NCBI GenBank assembly: GCA_963774345.1
Contig: CAVZFB010000045.1
Coordinates: 1 to 64,000, forward strand
DNA length: 64,000 bases
Direction: 5' to 3'
Origin: AP-15 sp963774345
GTDB taxonomy: Bacteria > Pseudomonadota > Alphaproteobacteria > ATCC43930 > CGMCC-115725
Made by a program: the position numbers and the translations under genes. Of the stretch, positions 37,320-48,780 are shown in pieces. The notes under the pieces are model-generated. The model was given only the letters and a program-made list of their open reading frames with translations. It was not told the DNA's origin and did no database searches. Each line of letters opens with the position of its first letter. Position 1 is the first letter of the stretch.

Positions 37320-39278
37320 ATGACTTCCGACCAACCTCTCTTCTTCGATACACCCGGTCTCGATCGCAGGCGCGCCCGTCCGGCATCTGCCGATTGGTGC
37401 CGAACCGCAGTCCGGCGGTGGCGTCCATTTCCGGGTGTGGGCGCCGCGATGCCGAGAGATTGTCGTCGAGATCGAAGGCCTCGAACCGGCGGCGCTGCAA
37501 TCCGAGCCCGACGGCTACTTCTCCCTGTGGAGGGTGCCGGCGCGAGCCGGCATGCGCTATCGTTTCCGTCTCGACCGCGGTGAAGCGGCACTGCCCGACC
37601 CGGCATCGAGATGTCAACCGGAAGGACCGCACGGACCTTCGGAAATCGTCGATCCCGGGGACTTCGCTTGGACTGATGGTTCTTGGCACGGAATCGCGCG
37701 CGAGCAACTCGTCATCTACGAGATGCATGTCGGCACCTTCACCCCGGAGGGGACCTGGAAAGCCGCCTCACATGAGCTGCCGGCTCTCGCCGAACTCGGT
37801 ATCACCTGTCTTGAAATTATGCCTGTGGCGGAATTCCCAGGCCGGTTCGGTTGGGGGTATGACGGCGTCGATCTCTTCGCCCCAAGCCGGCTTTACGGAC
37901 AGCCGGTTGATTTCCGCCGCTTCGTCGACCGTGCTCATGCCCTCGGGATCGCCGTCATCCTTGACGTCGTCTATAACCATTTCGGTCCAGACGGAAACTA
38001 TCTTAAATTGTTCTCCGCGGCTTATTTCACTGACCGTCACGACAACGACTGGGGTGAGGGGATTAATTTCGACGGTCCCGATTCTGGCCCAGTGCGCGAG
38101 TTTTTTGTCGCCAATGCCGGCTATTGGATCGACGAGTATCATCTCGACGGGCTGCGGCTCGACGCGACGCAGGCAATTTTCGATCGATCGGAAGATCATA
38201 TTCTCGCCGCCATCGTTCGGCAGGTGCGCTCGGCGGCGCGCGACAGAATCACCTTTGTCGTCGCTGAGAACGAGCCGCAACACGCCAAGCTGGTGCGCCC
38301 GGCCGAGCGGGGCGGATACGGGCTCGACGCATTGTGGAACGACGACTTCCATCACAGCGCCATGGTGGCGCTGACCGGACATCACGAGGCCTACTATTCC
38401 GACTATCGGGGTCGCCCGGGCGAGTTCGTCGCTGCCGCCAAACACGGCTTCCTCTATCAGGGGCAGCGCTACCAATGGCAGCGGAAAGCGCGCGGTACGC
38501 CGACCCTCGATCTTCTGGCGGAATGTTTTGTTGTCTTTCTGCAGAACCCGACCAGGTCGCCAATTCCGGCACCGGAGAACGCTGTCACGCGTTGACGAGC
38601 CCTGGCCGGCTTCGGGCGATGACCGCTTATTTATTGCTGATGCCGGGCATTCCGATGCTGTTCCAGGGGCAGGAATTCGGCGCGTCGACCCCGTTCTTCT
38701 TTTTTGCCGATCATGAGATCGAGCTGTCGCACGATGTCCGCGAAGGGCGACGTCTCTCCCTCGCACAATTTCCCAGTCTCGCGACGAGCGAAATGCGGGC
38801 TGAGCTGGCCGATCCCGGTGACATCGACACGTTTCGCCGATCGGTGCTCGATCTCGGCGAGCGGCAGCGGCATGCTTCAATCTATGCCCTGCATCGCGAT
38901 CTTCTGGAGCTACGGCGCACGGACCTTGTGCTTGGACAGCGGCCATGCCAGATCGATGGCGCCGCACTCACGGATGAGGCTTGGATGCTGCGCTTCTTCT
39001 CGAAGAGTGGCGCCGACCGGCTGCTGATTGTCAATCTCGGCCGCGACCTCCTGCTCGGCCCCGCGCCCGAGCCGCTGCTGGCACCGGTCGAGGGCCAGGC
39101 CTGGCGGCTCCTATGGTCTAGCGAAGCCCCGCTTTACGGTGGTTCAGGAAGTCCGGCGCAGGATGCCGCGGGGGATTGGCTCATCTCGGGCCAGAGCGCC
39201 ACCGTCCTCATCCCCGGCTGCTCAGTCACGGTCCCCGAGGCGAAGAACGTCTTCCATCTCCAAAAAGCCAATGGTTGA
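37320..39278 (+). CDS. treZ: Malto-oligosyltrehalose trehalohydrolase, frameshifted
   Basis: GH13 enzyme that releases trehalose from maltooligosyl trehalose. The N-terminal carbohydrate-binding part is read in one frame from MTSDQPLFFDTPG and then, after a shift near 37400, as GGGVHFRVWAPRCREIVVEI. The catalytic domain has YEMHVGTFTPEGTW, GYDGVDLFAPSRLYG, DVVYNHFGPDGNY, GLRLDATQAI (nucleophile Asp), VVAENE (acid) and, after a shift near 38555, NHDQ...MPGIPMLFQGQEFG. No treY is adjacent. The stop overlaps the debranching gene, so the two form an operon. Confidence 0.85.
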
Positions 39279-41269
39279 CCCGCTTCGGCTCATCCGCGCC
39301 GAAAATCTGCCCCTGGAGGCTCCGCGCGAATGGCTCGTGGAGAACGGGTTGGGCGGCTACGCCTCGGCGACGATGACCGGGGCGATCACCCGGCGTTACC
39401 ACGGCTTCCTGATCGCCGCCCAACCGGCTCCGCTCGGCCGCATGGTGGTGCTCAACGATCTCGAGGTCGACGTCGAGCTCGCAGACGGCAGCGTCGTGAA
39501 TTTGCGAGAGCAAGGCCGCTTCCTCGATTTCACGTTGGACATGGGCCTGCCGAGCTGGCGCTATGAGCTCGATGGCGTCGTCATCGAGAAGTCGATTGTC
39601 GTGCCCTCGCGCCAAAACATCGTGCATTGCACCTTTCGCCTGCTCGGCGACGGCGGGCGCGTCCGCCTGCGGCTCAGACCCTTGATCAACTTTCGTCGGC
39701 TCGAGGCGCCGCTCAGCGAGGCGCTCTCCTCGGGCTATATGCTGACTGTCCGGGACAACCGATACGAGATCAGCGCCGGGCCGGATCTGCCGATTTTGCG
39801 GCTGGCGGTGGAGAACTCAGAAGGCCCGACCTTTACCGCCGATGGCGGCTCACGCCGCGAGCACTTCTACGACATCGAGGCGCAGCGCGGTTACGATTCG
39901 CGAGGCTGGCTGTGGAGCCCCGGCTACTTTGCCGGAGAGATCCGCAAGGATTGCCCGCTGACCCTGATCGCTGCGACGGAGGCTTGGCATACTGTGCTGG
40001 CGCTGAGCCCCGACGATGCGCTGACCTTCGAAGGCGAGCGCCGCCGGCGTCTCGTCGGGATGGCGGCGACGCCGGCGCAGATCGGGTTCGCAGCCGAGCT
40101 CGTCCTTGCGGCCGACGCCTTCGTCATTACCCCGGTGGGACGCATTGCCGACGGGGCCCGGGCGCGGGCCGAGGGTGATGAAGTACGCACCGTGATCGCC
40201 GGCTATCACTGGTTCACCGATTGGGGCCGGGACACGATGATCTCGCTCGAGGGACTCACTCTAACGACCGGGCGAGCGATCGAGGCACGCTGGATCCTGC
40301 GCACCTTTGCTCACTACCTGCGCGACGGGCTCATCCCGAACATGTTCCCGGAAGGACAAAATCAGGGCCTCTACCACACGGCCGATGCGACGCTGTGGTT
40401 CTTTCACGCGCTGCACCGCTATGTCGAGCATTGCCAGGACAAGGAGACCTTGGAGCTCCTTCTGCCGATCTTGAAGGACATCGTAGCGGCATCATCTCGA
40501 GGGCACCCGGTTCGGCATCAAGGTCGACCCGCATGACGGGCTCCTCACCCAAGGGGCGGAGGGTTATGCGCTGACTTGGATGGATGCCAAAGTCGGCGAT
40601 TGGGTGGTGACCCCGCGCCGCGGCAAGGCGGTCGAGATCAACGCGCTCTGGTACAACGCGCTCCGCCTGCTGGCGGATTGGCTGCGTGAAGCGCAGGACC
40701 CGGAAGCCGACGAGCTCGCAGCCCATGCGAACAAGGCGCGCGATTCCTTCAATCGCCGCTTTTGGCACGCGGCAGGCGGCTATCTCTACGACGTCGTCGA
40801 TGGCGAGAATGGCGACGATTCCGCTTTCCGACCGAACCAGATTTTCGCTATTGCGCTCGAGCACCCGGTCCTCGACCGGGAATATTGGGAGGCGGTCGTT
40901 ACCGCCGTGCATAAAAAGCTGGTGACGCCGGTCGGGCTGCGCTCCCTGGCGCCGGGCGAGCCCGATTACAAACCGCGGTATTTCGGCGACCTGCGCGCCC
41001 GCGATGCCGCCTATCACCAGGGCACGGTGTGGGCTTGGCTGATCGGCCCGTTCATCGATGCCTGGCTCAAGGTCTACCCCGATGATCGCGCGACGGCGCG
41101 GCATTTCCTCGACGGCTTCGAGCCGCATCTCGCCGAGGCCGGCATCGGCTCGATCAGCGAGGTCTTCGACGCCGAGCCGCCGTTCACGCCGCGCGGCTGC
41201 ATCGCCCAAGCCTGGAGCGTCGCCGAAGTGTTGCGCTGCTTGCAAAAAACCGCCGTCGAACCGGAATGA
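39271..41269 (+). CDS. Amylo-alpha-1,6-glucosidase (glycogen debranching enzyme), frameshifted
   Basis: About 665 residues of the archaeal/bacterial GDE type. The N-terminal domain reads REWLVENGLGGYASATMTGAITRRYHGFLIAA. The catalytic (alpha/alpha)6 domain reads AGYHWFTDWGRDTMISLEGLTL, RDGLIPNMFPEGQNQGLYHTADATLWFFHAL and, after a shift near 40490, GIKVDPHDGLLTQGAEGYALTWMDAKVGDWVVTPRRGKAVEINALWYNAL, then DAAYHQGTVWAWLIGPFI. It would cleave alpha-1,6 branches and supply linear glucan for trehalose formation by the treZ enzyme. Its ATG overlaps the treZ stop by 8 bases. Confidence 0.85.
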
Positions 41270-41307
41270 CAGCCCCGCCAGCGCCAGGCGTGCTCAATCA
41301 CCGTAAA

Positions 41308-41391
41308 TCAAAAGGGGGCGCCATGCACACCGAAGTAGCCGGCGACCAAAATTACGACGACCACTACGCCAATTATAGTAAAGATGTTCAT
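41308..41391 (-). CDS. 27-residue membrane miniprotein
   Basis: Starts MNIFTIIGVVVVVILVAGYF and ends GVHGAPF. A single hydrophobic helix with a short tail. GGAG lies 8 bases before the ATG at 41391. Small proteins beginning MxIxxIIGVVVVI are common in Alphaproteobacteria, but no function is known. Confidence 0.55.
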   Translation of the reverse strand: MNIFTIIGVVVVVILVAGYFGVHGAPF

Positions 41392-41500
41392 AGTGTTGTT
41401 CTCCAATTACGTTATAATTGCATGAGGCGTGCGAACACACCTCACGTGCACACATAGGGTTGCTCAGGTTGATACAGAATTTAGAAAATATCAAACTTTG

Positions 41501-41581
41501 CTACCATCGCCTGCGGTATCCGTAATAGCCACCACCCCCGAAGAGCAGGAGAACGACAACGATAATCAGAATTAATTCCAC
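41501..41581 (-). CDS. 26-residue membrane miniprotein, DUF3309-like
   Basis: GTG start at 41581 behind GGAGGAAGTT. The sequence is a hydrophobic helix (ELILIIVVVLLLF), then GGGGYYGYRRRW. The pattern helix-GGGG-Tyr-Arg resembles single-helix relatives of DUF3309. No function is known. It lies next to the 27-residue miniprotein on the same strand. Confidence 0.55.
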   Translation of the reverse strand: MELILIIVVVLLLFGGGGYYGYRRRW

Positions 41582-41744
41582 AACTTCCTCCAAAACCATG
41601 CGTGGGAATTTTCCCCTCTAAATTTGGGTGTGAGATGACTACAGAACTAGCCTCGGAATCTACTTAGTATTTATTTAGAGTGCTGAGAGGTCAAGCACCG
41701 ATCGGCCCAACGCGCCTCTCGGCGCGCCACGCCACACTCGTCGG

Positions 41745-44700
41745 TCAGCCGGGAGATTGCGGCGCGGTGGCAGGATCGGCGGCGAGCGCCAAGCGGATCA
41801 GCGCCGAAAGCGAGTGCGAGCCGGTCTTCTTCATGACCGCGGCGCGATGGTTCTCGACCGTGCGCTGGCTGATGCCGAGGTCGGCGGCAATGTTCTTGCT
41901 GGGATGGCCGGCGAGCACCAGCTCCATGATCTGGCGCTGGCGCGCGGTCAGACCGGCAAGGCGCATCGCTGCTACCTCCTGGCGAACCGACAGTTTGGCC
42001 GAATCCCGGATCTGCTCCAGGGCACGCTCGATGCTGGCGAACAGCTCGTCTCGGCGGATCGGCTTCTCGATGAAATCCGCAGCCCCGGCCCTCATGGCCT
42101 CGACCGCCATCGGCACGTCGCCCTGGCCGGTGATCATGATGGCCGGCAGCCGACTTCCATTTCTCTTGAGCCGCTGCAGCAGTTCGAGCCCGCCCATGCC
42201 GGGCATCCGGGCATCGACCAGGAGGCACGCTTCGCCGCCGGGCTGATAGGCATCGAGGAAGGCCTCGGAACTGTCGTAGATCTCGACCGTCCGGCCATCT
42301 TCGCCGGAGCAGATCGCGCAGCGCCTCGCGCACCGCGCTGTCATCGTCGACCACGAAGACGGTCGCGCGCTCGGGCCATCGCGGGAGGCTTCGGCGGGCT
42401 TCCGGACGCTTGCTTGCACTGGCGGTTGCGACTCGGCGAGGCACCGCCGGATCAGGTCGATCAGGTCCTTCCCCTTGACCGGCTTGTTCAGATGCAGGTG
42501 GCCCCCTTGGGCGATCTCACGCAAGGTTTCGGTCGAGATGTCGCCGGTCAGGATGATGGCCGGGACCTTGTGACCGAGCGTCTCCCGCAGGCGGGCGATG
42601 ACCTGCAGGCCGTTCAGACCGTCCGGCAGATTGTAGTCGGCGACGACGAGGTCCGGGCGCACCGCCCCCTGCGCCACCAATTCGAGCGCCTTTCTGCCAT
42701 CCTCGACGGGGGTCGTGCGGTGACCCTCGCCGTCGAGCAGAAGCGCCAGCATCTCGCGCACCGACGGATCGTCCTCGACGACAAGGATTGCGCCGCTCTG
42801 ATGTCTGTTTTCTGTCGCCTCGGGCCAGAGGTACTGAGGCCGCCAGTGCGGCGCGTCTTGTCCGAGCGGCACCTCGACGGCGAAGACCGAGCCCTTGCCC
42901 GGCCGGGATCGAACATCGACCGCATGGCCCAGCAGGTCTGCCAGCCGCTCGACGATGGCGAGACCGAGACCGAGGCCTTTGCTGCGCTCGCGCGCCGGAT
43001 TGTCGAGCTGATGAAACTCCTCGAAAATCGCCTGAAGCTGCTCTTCGGGAATGCCGATCCCGGTGTCCCAGACCTCGATGCGCAGCTTGTCGCCGCGCCG
43101 CCGGCAGCCGAGCAGGATCTTGCCCTTTCTGGTGTATTTCACCGCGTTCGAGAGCAGATTGCGGATCATCTGCTCGAGCAGACGCGGATCGCTGCGCACG
43201 CTGAGGCTGCTCGGAACAACGCGCCAGCCGAGGCGATGCGCGGTCGCGTGAAAGGTGAACTGGGTGCGCAGCTGCTCGAGCAGCGCATTGATCGGGAAAT
43301 CGACCATCTCGCGGCGGACGATCCCGGCCTCGAGCTGGTTGATGTCGAGCAGCGTGTCGAGCATGCTCGACATCGCGCTCACCGTCTCGTCGAGCCTGCC
43401 GACCAGCCGCAGGGTGGCTTCGTCCTCGACCTTCTTCGCCAATATTTCGTGCAGGAGGCTGATCGTCTGCAACGGCTGGCGCAGATCGTGGCTGGCGGCG
43501 GCAAGAAAGCGTGACTTGCCGAGATTGGCCTGCTCGGCCTCCCGCTTGGCCGCCTCCAACGCCTCGGTCGCCTGCTTGCGTTCGGTGATGTCGTCGATCG
43601 CCAGCAGGATCTTCCGTCCGCCCAGCGGCCCATCGCGGATCTCCCGGGCATTCAGCAGCAGAAGCCGCCGCCCGAGCAGCGGGAGCTCGATTTCGATCTC
43701 GTAATCGTCGACGGGAGCGGGCTCGACCTGGACCCGCTCGAGGAAGTCGCGCAGTCCCGGAATTTCCACGCGGCCGTCGCCGGCGAGCCCCAGCATTCGG
43801 CCGACGGTTCCCTCGGCGCGCGAGCGCGAAAGTCCGGTAGAAGGAACGGTTGGCAGAGACGACCCGCAATTCCTCGTCGAGCACGACCAGCGGTTGGCGG
43901 ATCGTGTCGATGATGCTGTCGGAATAGGCGCGCGCCGCCCGGATCTCGCGCTCCGCCGCCTTCATCTCCGAGATGTCGGCGAAGGTGATGACCACCCCGT
44001 CGATCCGATTGTCCTGGGTGCGGTAGGGCAGGATGCGGCGGACGTACCAGGCGCCGTCTTCGGCTTCGATCTCGCGCCCGAGCGGCGCAAGGCTGGTCAG
44101 CACCGCGCGGGCATCGGCGAGCAGATCGCGGTCGGCGACAAGCGGGGTCAGATCGGCGAGCGGCCGGCCGATGTCGGTGGCGATGACCCGGAACAGCGAT
44201 TTGGCCGCCGGCGTGAAGAAGCGGATGTTGAGCTCGCTGTCGAGGAACAGGGTCGCGACCCCGGAGCTGTCCAGGATGTTCTGCAGATCGTTCGACGTGC
44301 TGCGCTGGCGTTCGAGCGTCTCCTGAAGCTGGCTGTTGAGCGCGGTGAGCTCTTCATTGAGCGATTGCAGCTCCTCCTTCGAGGTCACCAGCTCCTCGTT
44401 GGTCGACTGGAACTCCTCGTTCGCCGACATCGCTTCTTCGTTGATCGCCGTCTGCTCCTCGTTGGCGATCTCGAGGTCGTGAATGGCGCTCTCCAGCTCC
44501 TTGCGGGTAGCGTCGAGCTCGCGCTCGAGCTCGGTCGACCCGCGAGAGGTCATCGGCCGGCTCGACCGGCCGGCCCAGCTTTGGCTCGCGCTCGGGTTCG
44601 TCGAAGAAGCTGACCAGCAGCAACTCCTCGCCGTCGCTCTGCACCGGATGGACCTCGATGCGGACCGCGACCGGCATTGCCGCCGTGGCTCACCTGCGCG

Positions 44701-46508
44701 CCCGTAGCGGTCGCGCGCGCGTGCTCCCGGCTTGCCTGCTGGACCACCGCCCTGAGCTTGCTGCGCAGCCCCTCGCGCACCATGGCGAGCAGATCGCGGC
44801 TGGGCTCGCCCGCCGCCACCTGCAGATAGCGGTCGGTCGGTCCCGAGTAATAGAGGCACTCGCATTTGCGATTGATCAGAACCGAAGCCGGCGCATAGGT
44901 CTCGACCAACAGCCGCTGCGTGAGGTCGCTGGCGCTGATGCCCCGCAGCCGCCCGCTGCGTTCCTCCCGGCCAAATCGCTCGAGCGCCCCCGCCGCGAGC
45001 CGATCGGAAAATCGACCTCCCCGGGCCGGCTGCGGCCGATCTGCCGATAGATCCGCTGCGCCTTGGAGATCGGCTCGAACCGGTCGTCGAGGTTACCCAC
45101 CGTCTCGGCGCCGCCGAGCAACAGGATGCCGCCCTCGCTGAGGGCGAAATGGAACAGCAGAAGAACCTTCTGCTGCGCTTCGGGGCGCAAATAGATCAGC
45201 AGGTTACGACAGGAGATCAGGTCGAGGCGCGAGAACGGCGGATCGGCCAATACATCCTGCACGGTAAAGACCACCACCCCGCGCAACTCGGGCACGATCC
45301 GATAGCCGTGCTCCTCCTCGGTAAAGAAGCGGGCCGAGTCGCGCCGGCGACACATCCGCCGCGATCGATTTCGGATAGAGTCCCTCGCGGGCGAGCGCGA
45401 CCGCATCCTCGTCGACATCGGAGGCGAAGACCTGCAGCCTGATGTTTCGCTTCGCGGTCGAGATCTCCTCGAGAAACAGCATGGCGAGGGAATAGGTCTC
45501 CTCGCCGGTGCTGCACCCAGCGACCCAGATCCGCAGCGGCCGGTCTGGCGGGTGCCGGCGGACGAGATCGGGGATCACCTCCTCCGCCAGTAATTCGAAC
45601 GCCTTCGGGTCGCGGAAGAAGCTGGTGACGTTGATCAGCAGATCCTTGGCGAGGAGCTCGAGCTCATCCGGAGTCCTCGCGCAGCAGGTCGAGATACCGG
45701 CCACTGTCGTCGATGCCGGCCAGCGCCATGCGCCGCTCGATCCGGCGCGACAATGTGCCGGGCTTGTAGAGCGCGAAATCGTGCGAGGTCTTAGTGCGCA
45801 GAAGATTGAGGATTTCGGCCAACCGATCCGCGGGATGATCGGCCGGCGCCAATCCCTTCCGCCGGCCGTATTTGGCGAGGATTTCGGGAATCTTCGCGAC
45901 CGGGAGCACGAGGTCGACGGCGCCGGTCATGATCGCGCTGCGCGGCATGCCGTCATACTCGGCCTCGTCCGGATCCTGCGCGATGACGAGCCCGCCCTGC
46001 TCCTTGACCGCCTTCAGCCCCAGGCTGCCGTCGCTGCCGGTTCCCGAGAGGATCACGCAGATCGCGCGGTCGCCCAGTTCTTCGGCCAGCGAGCGCAGAA
46101 AGAAGTCGAACGGCAGGCGCGCGCCGTGGCGCTCGCGCGGTTCCGAGAGGCGCAGGGCGCCCTCGCGGATCGAGAGGTAGGCGCCCGGCGGAATGAGATA
46201 GACATGCTCGGGTTCGAGCGGCATCCGGTCCGCTGCCTGCTGGACCGTCAACGGCGTATGCCCAGCCAGCAGATCGACCATCATGCTGGCATGGGTCGGA
46301 TCGAGATGCTGGATCAGAATGAAGGCCATGCCGGTGCCGGCGGGGAGCGCGCGAGCAACCTGCGGAAGGCATCAAGGCCGCCCGCCGAGGCGCCGAGCCC
46401 GACGACCGGGAAACTATCAGCCGCACGCGCCGCACCGCGCCGCGGCGATGAACGCCGGCTCGGGCGTGAGCGAGCCGCTCCGGCTTGTCGCGGACTCTGT
46501 CCTTTCAT
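41745..46508 (-). CDS. Giant CheB-CheR-PAS-histidine kinase-REC-REC-LuxR protein, frameshifted
   Basis: Read through about nine one-base shifts, this is one protein of some 1,585 residues. Order: CheB methylesterase (GLGASAGG active Ser, LIQHLDPTH His, SGTGSDG Asp) without its own receiver; CheR methyltransferase (WVAGCSTGEETYSLAM, LISCRNLLIYL); a long coiled coil (ELERELDATRKELESAIHDLEIANEEQ...LNEELTALNSQLQ); two PAS domains; HisKA (SHDLRQPLQTISLL); HATPase (DTGIGIPEEQL, GLGLGLAIV); a receiver (LVVEDDPSVREM, VVADYNLPDG, LNKPVKG); a second receiver (TVFVVDDDSAVREAL, LLVDARMPGMGG, IEKPIRR); and a LuxR/FixJ helix-turn-helix (GLTARQRQIMELVLAGHPSKNIAADLGISQRTVENHRAAVMKKT). Shifts lie near 46345, 45675, 45345, 44985, 44690, 44555, 43810 and 42350. 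It could be two genes (split before the second receiver) if an undetected stop exists. Confidence 0.75.
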
Positions 46509-46640
46509 GGCAATGCACGTTCCTTCGGCATCGCACACAGAAGTTGTTCAGCAACCGACATGCGATACATCTAAACCTCGCTGGAGAGCGCAGATCAGCC
46601 TCCGGCCAGCCTCGATTGTACGCCCGCCGAGGGGATGTTG

Positions 46641-46660
46641 TCGGTAACCTACATTACCGA
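46641..46660. promoter_or_regulatory. Palindromic operator candidate, copy 3
   Basis: TCGGTAA-CCTACA-TTACCGA, a perfect palindrome. It begins 20 bases past the stop of the crp gene at 46680 and lies 133 bases upstream of the giant CheB-CheR-kinase start. Confidence 0.6.
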
Positions 46661-46679
46661 CCCGGTGCGGGCTTGCTCT

Positions 46680-47397
46680 TTATGCGTATGTTTTGGGAAG
46701 GTGAAAAGCGATGCGCGCCCGGACCAACCGATAGCATTCACAAGATGCCGCGACGAGGCCCTGCCGATCAAGTATCGAGACTTGCCGCCGGCCGCGCGCG
46801 ATCAAACCGGCATGTTCCATCTCCCGGGCAGCATTGGTGACGGTTGGCCTCTGGACGCCCAGCATTTCGGCGAGCAGGCTCTGCGTGATCTGCAGTGCGT
46901 CATCGTCACCGCGGTCACGCATCATCAGCAGCCAACGCGCCAGTCGCTGCTTGAGATTGTGCGCGCCGTTGCACGCTACCGATACCAGGACCTGCTCGAG
47001 AAAGGCTTGGATGTAAGCGTACATCAGATCTCGGAAGGACGGCATCGACTCCATGGCCCGGGTGAAAGCCGCGCTCGACATCCTTGCTGCGGCCCCCGGG
47101 ATCTGGACGAGAAGCCGGACGGAGGAGTTCTCGGCACCGAAGATGGCTTGCACACCCGTGCAACCCTCCCTACCGATCGTCGCCATCTCAATGATACTGC
47201 CGTCCGCATAGACCGCCACCACCGAGACGACACCGCTGTCGGGGAAGAATACATGGTCGAGCGGACTATCGGCATCCATCAGGACCTGCCCGCGTTCGCA
47301 ACGGTATCTGTTCAAGCTCCGGCATAAGCTGCTGGAGATCGGAGGAGGGCAGGGCGAGTAAAAGCCGGTTGCGGGGCCAGTTTGATAGAGCGCTCAT
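46680..47397 (-). CDS. Crp/Fnr family transcription regulator, paralogue 2, frameshifted
   Basis: From 47397 (MSALSNWPRNRLLLALPSSDLQQLMPELEQI), a one-base insertion near 47310 shifts the frame. It continues RCERGQVLMDADSPLDHVFFPDSGVVSVVAVYADGSIIEMATIGREGC and ends with the winged helix LLAEMLGVQRPTVTNAAREMEHAGLI. It is highly similar to the gene at 26763, so the two probably bind the same or related sites. The open frame from 46680 alone would lack the first 28 residues. Confidence 0.82.
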
Positions 47398-47465
47398 ACG
47401 CTCTAAATGATCGCCAATTGTCCGTGCCCGGTAGGCTCGGAAACTACTCATCGGCAGGGATGTGG

Positions 47466-47566
47466 CGTTCCATCGTCCAGGGTCGAAGGTCAGCGACTCG
47501 GCTCTATCATCATCGATGATATCGTGTCCTACCGCTTCAGCACCTTGGCGATGGCGCCGCCGCGCA
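47466..47566. repeat. Direct repeat containing a pfkA 3' end, left copy
   Basis: About 100 bases closely match 54762-54862. On the minus strand it encodes GGAIAKVLKR and a stop, the last residues of the phosphofructokinase at 54824, followed by the same ATCATCGATGAT flank. It lies just upstream of the second crp gene, so a piece of the pfkA region was copied here. The two copies flank 7.2 kb. Confidence 0.7.
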
Positions 47567-47631
47567 CGTCCGTGGCGAGGATAGCCGTCAGAGCGTCTTT
47601 CGAGTGAAGGAGCCTCCATTCAAAGAGCCCT

Positions 47632-48780
47632 TTACGCTTCCATGAAATGACCGAACGCCATCAACGGGCGAATGCGGTCGCAGATGATCTTGGTGATTGC
47701 AAGCATCGGCGTTGACAGGATCGCCCCCGGCACGCCCCACATCCAGTACCAGAATACCAGCGAGAGAATCACCAGCACCGGGTTGATAGTGAAGCGCCGC
47801 GCCAGCAGCAGTGGCGTCACCGTCTCGCCTTCGACGAGATGAATGAGCAGGTACAGTCCGGCCGGCAGAAATGCCCCCCACAGCGAACTGCTGGACAAGA
47901 GGCCCACGAGCAGAAAGACCACGACACCGGTCATGGGTCCCAGGATCGGAATATAGTTGAGCAGAAAGGCAACCGTTCCCCACAACAGGGGATCGCCGAC
48001 GCCGCAAAGCGTCATGACCGCGCCGGTTGCCACGCCGACGGCCAGGTTCATGATCGTAATCGTAAAGAGGTAGGCCGATACGTCGCTCTCGATCTGCTTC
48101 GAGATGTCGACCGCCTGTCGCTTGTCTTTGAATCGCGGCAGGATCTCGACAAGGCGTCGGAGGAAAGTGTCGCCGCTGACGAGCAGGAAGAAGAGCACAA
48201 GCACCGTTTCGAGCAGCCCGCTGGCGAAAGAGCGCGTGCCGCTAAGCAGCTCAGTGGAGAGCCCCGAGCCTTGCACTGTCACAGGTACCGCCTTGGGTCC
48301 GTCGCCTTGAGTTAAGCCCTGGGCTTGATCGGTGAATTTTTCGAAGGCTGCAATCGGACAACTCAGAAAGCCCAGGCGTTCCTCCAATTTTGGGATCCCG
48401 GTAGGCAGCTTCTGCGCCCAACTCGTCGCCGGTACCGACAGCGCCGCCCCCAACCCGCCAAGCGTGCCAAACACCACCAGGATCATGAGCATGGCCGCAA
48501 TCCCGCGCGGCAGATGGAGCCGCTCGAGCATTCGCATCGCCGGCTGCAGCACGAGGCTGAGCACGAACGCAAGCACGATCGGCAACACGATCTCCGCCGC
48601 CACATAACAGGCCGCGAGCAAGGCCAGAAGAAACAGTCCGCCCAGGAACACCGCCTTGATATCAGACGGCACCGGCAAATCAGCTTCATCGACAGGCGCA
48701 ACATCGGTTGGCACAGCGGCCGAAGGGCGGTCAGGTGCCTTTCGGCTTGCGAGCAATCTGAGTTTGTCTATTGCCGTCAT
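47632..48780 (-). CDS. AI-2E family permease
   Basis: 382 residues with about eight membrane helices: FLGGLFLLALLAACYVAAEIVLPIVLAFVLSLVLQP, IAAMLMILVVFGTLGGLGAAL, LLETVLVLFFLLVSGD, the family core LLWGTVAFLLNYIPILGPMTGVVVFLLVGLL, and VILSLVFWYWMWGVPGAILSTPMLAITKIICDRI. It differs from the permease at 31973 in having no soluble C-terminal extension. The substrate is unknown. The frame is intact. Confidence 0.85.
   Translation of the reverse strand: MTAIDKLRLLASRKAPDRPSAAVPTDVAPVDEADLPVPSDIKAVFLGGLFLLALLAACYVAAEIVLPIVLAFVLSLVLQPAMRMLERLHLPRGIAAMLMILVVFGTLGGLGAALSVPATSWAQKLPTGIPKLEERLGFLSCPIAAFEKFTDQAQGLTQGDGPKAVPVTVQGSGLSTELLSGTRSFASGLLETVLVLFFLLVSGDTFLRRLVEILPRFKDKRQAVDISKQIESDVSAYLFTITIMNLAVGVATGAVMTLCGVGDPLLWGTVAFLLNYIPILGPMTGVVVFLLVGLLSSSSLWGAFLPAGLYLLIHLVEGETVTPLLLARRFTINPVLVILSLVFWYWMWGVPGAILSTPMLAITKIICDRIRPLMAFGHFMEA

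Noticed and set aside
41757..43514. 585-codon plus-strand frame
   Set aside because: Antisense to the kinase part of the giant sensor protein; low-complexity Arg/Gln-rich translation with no known fold.
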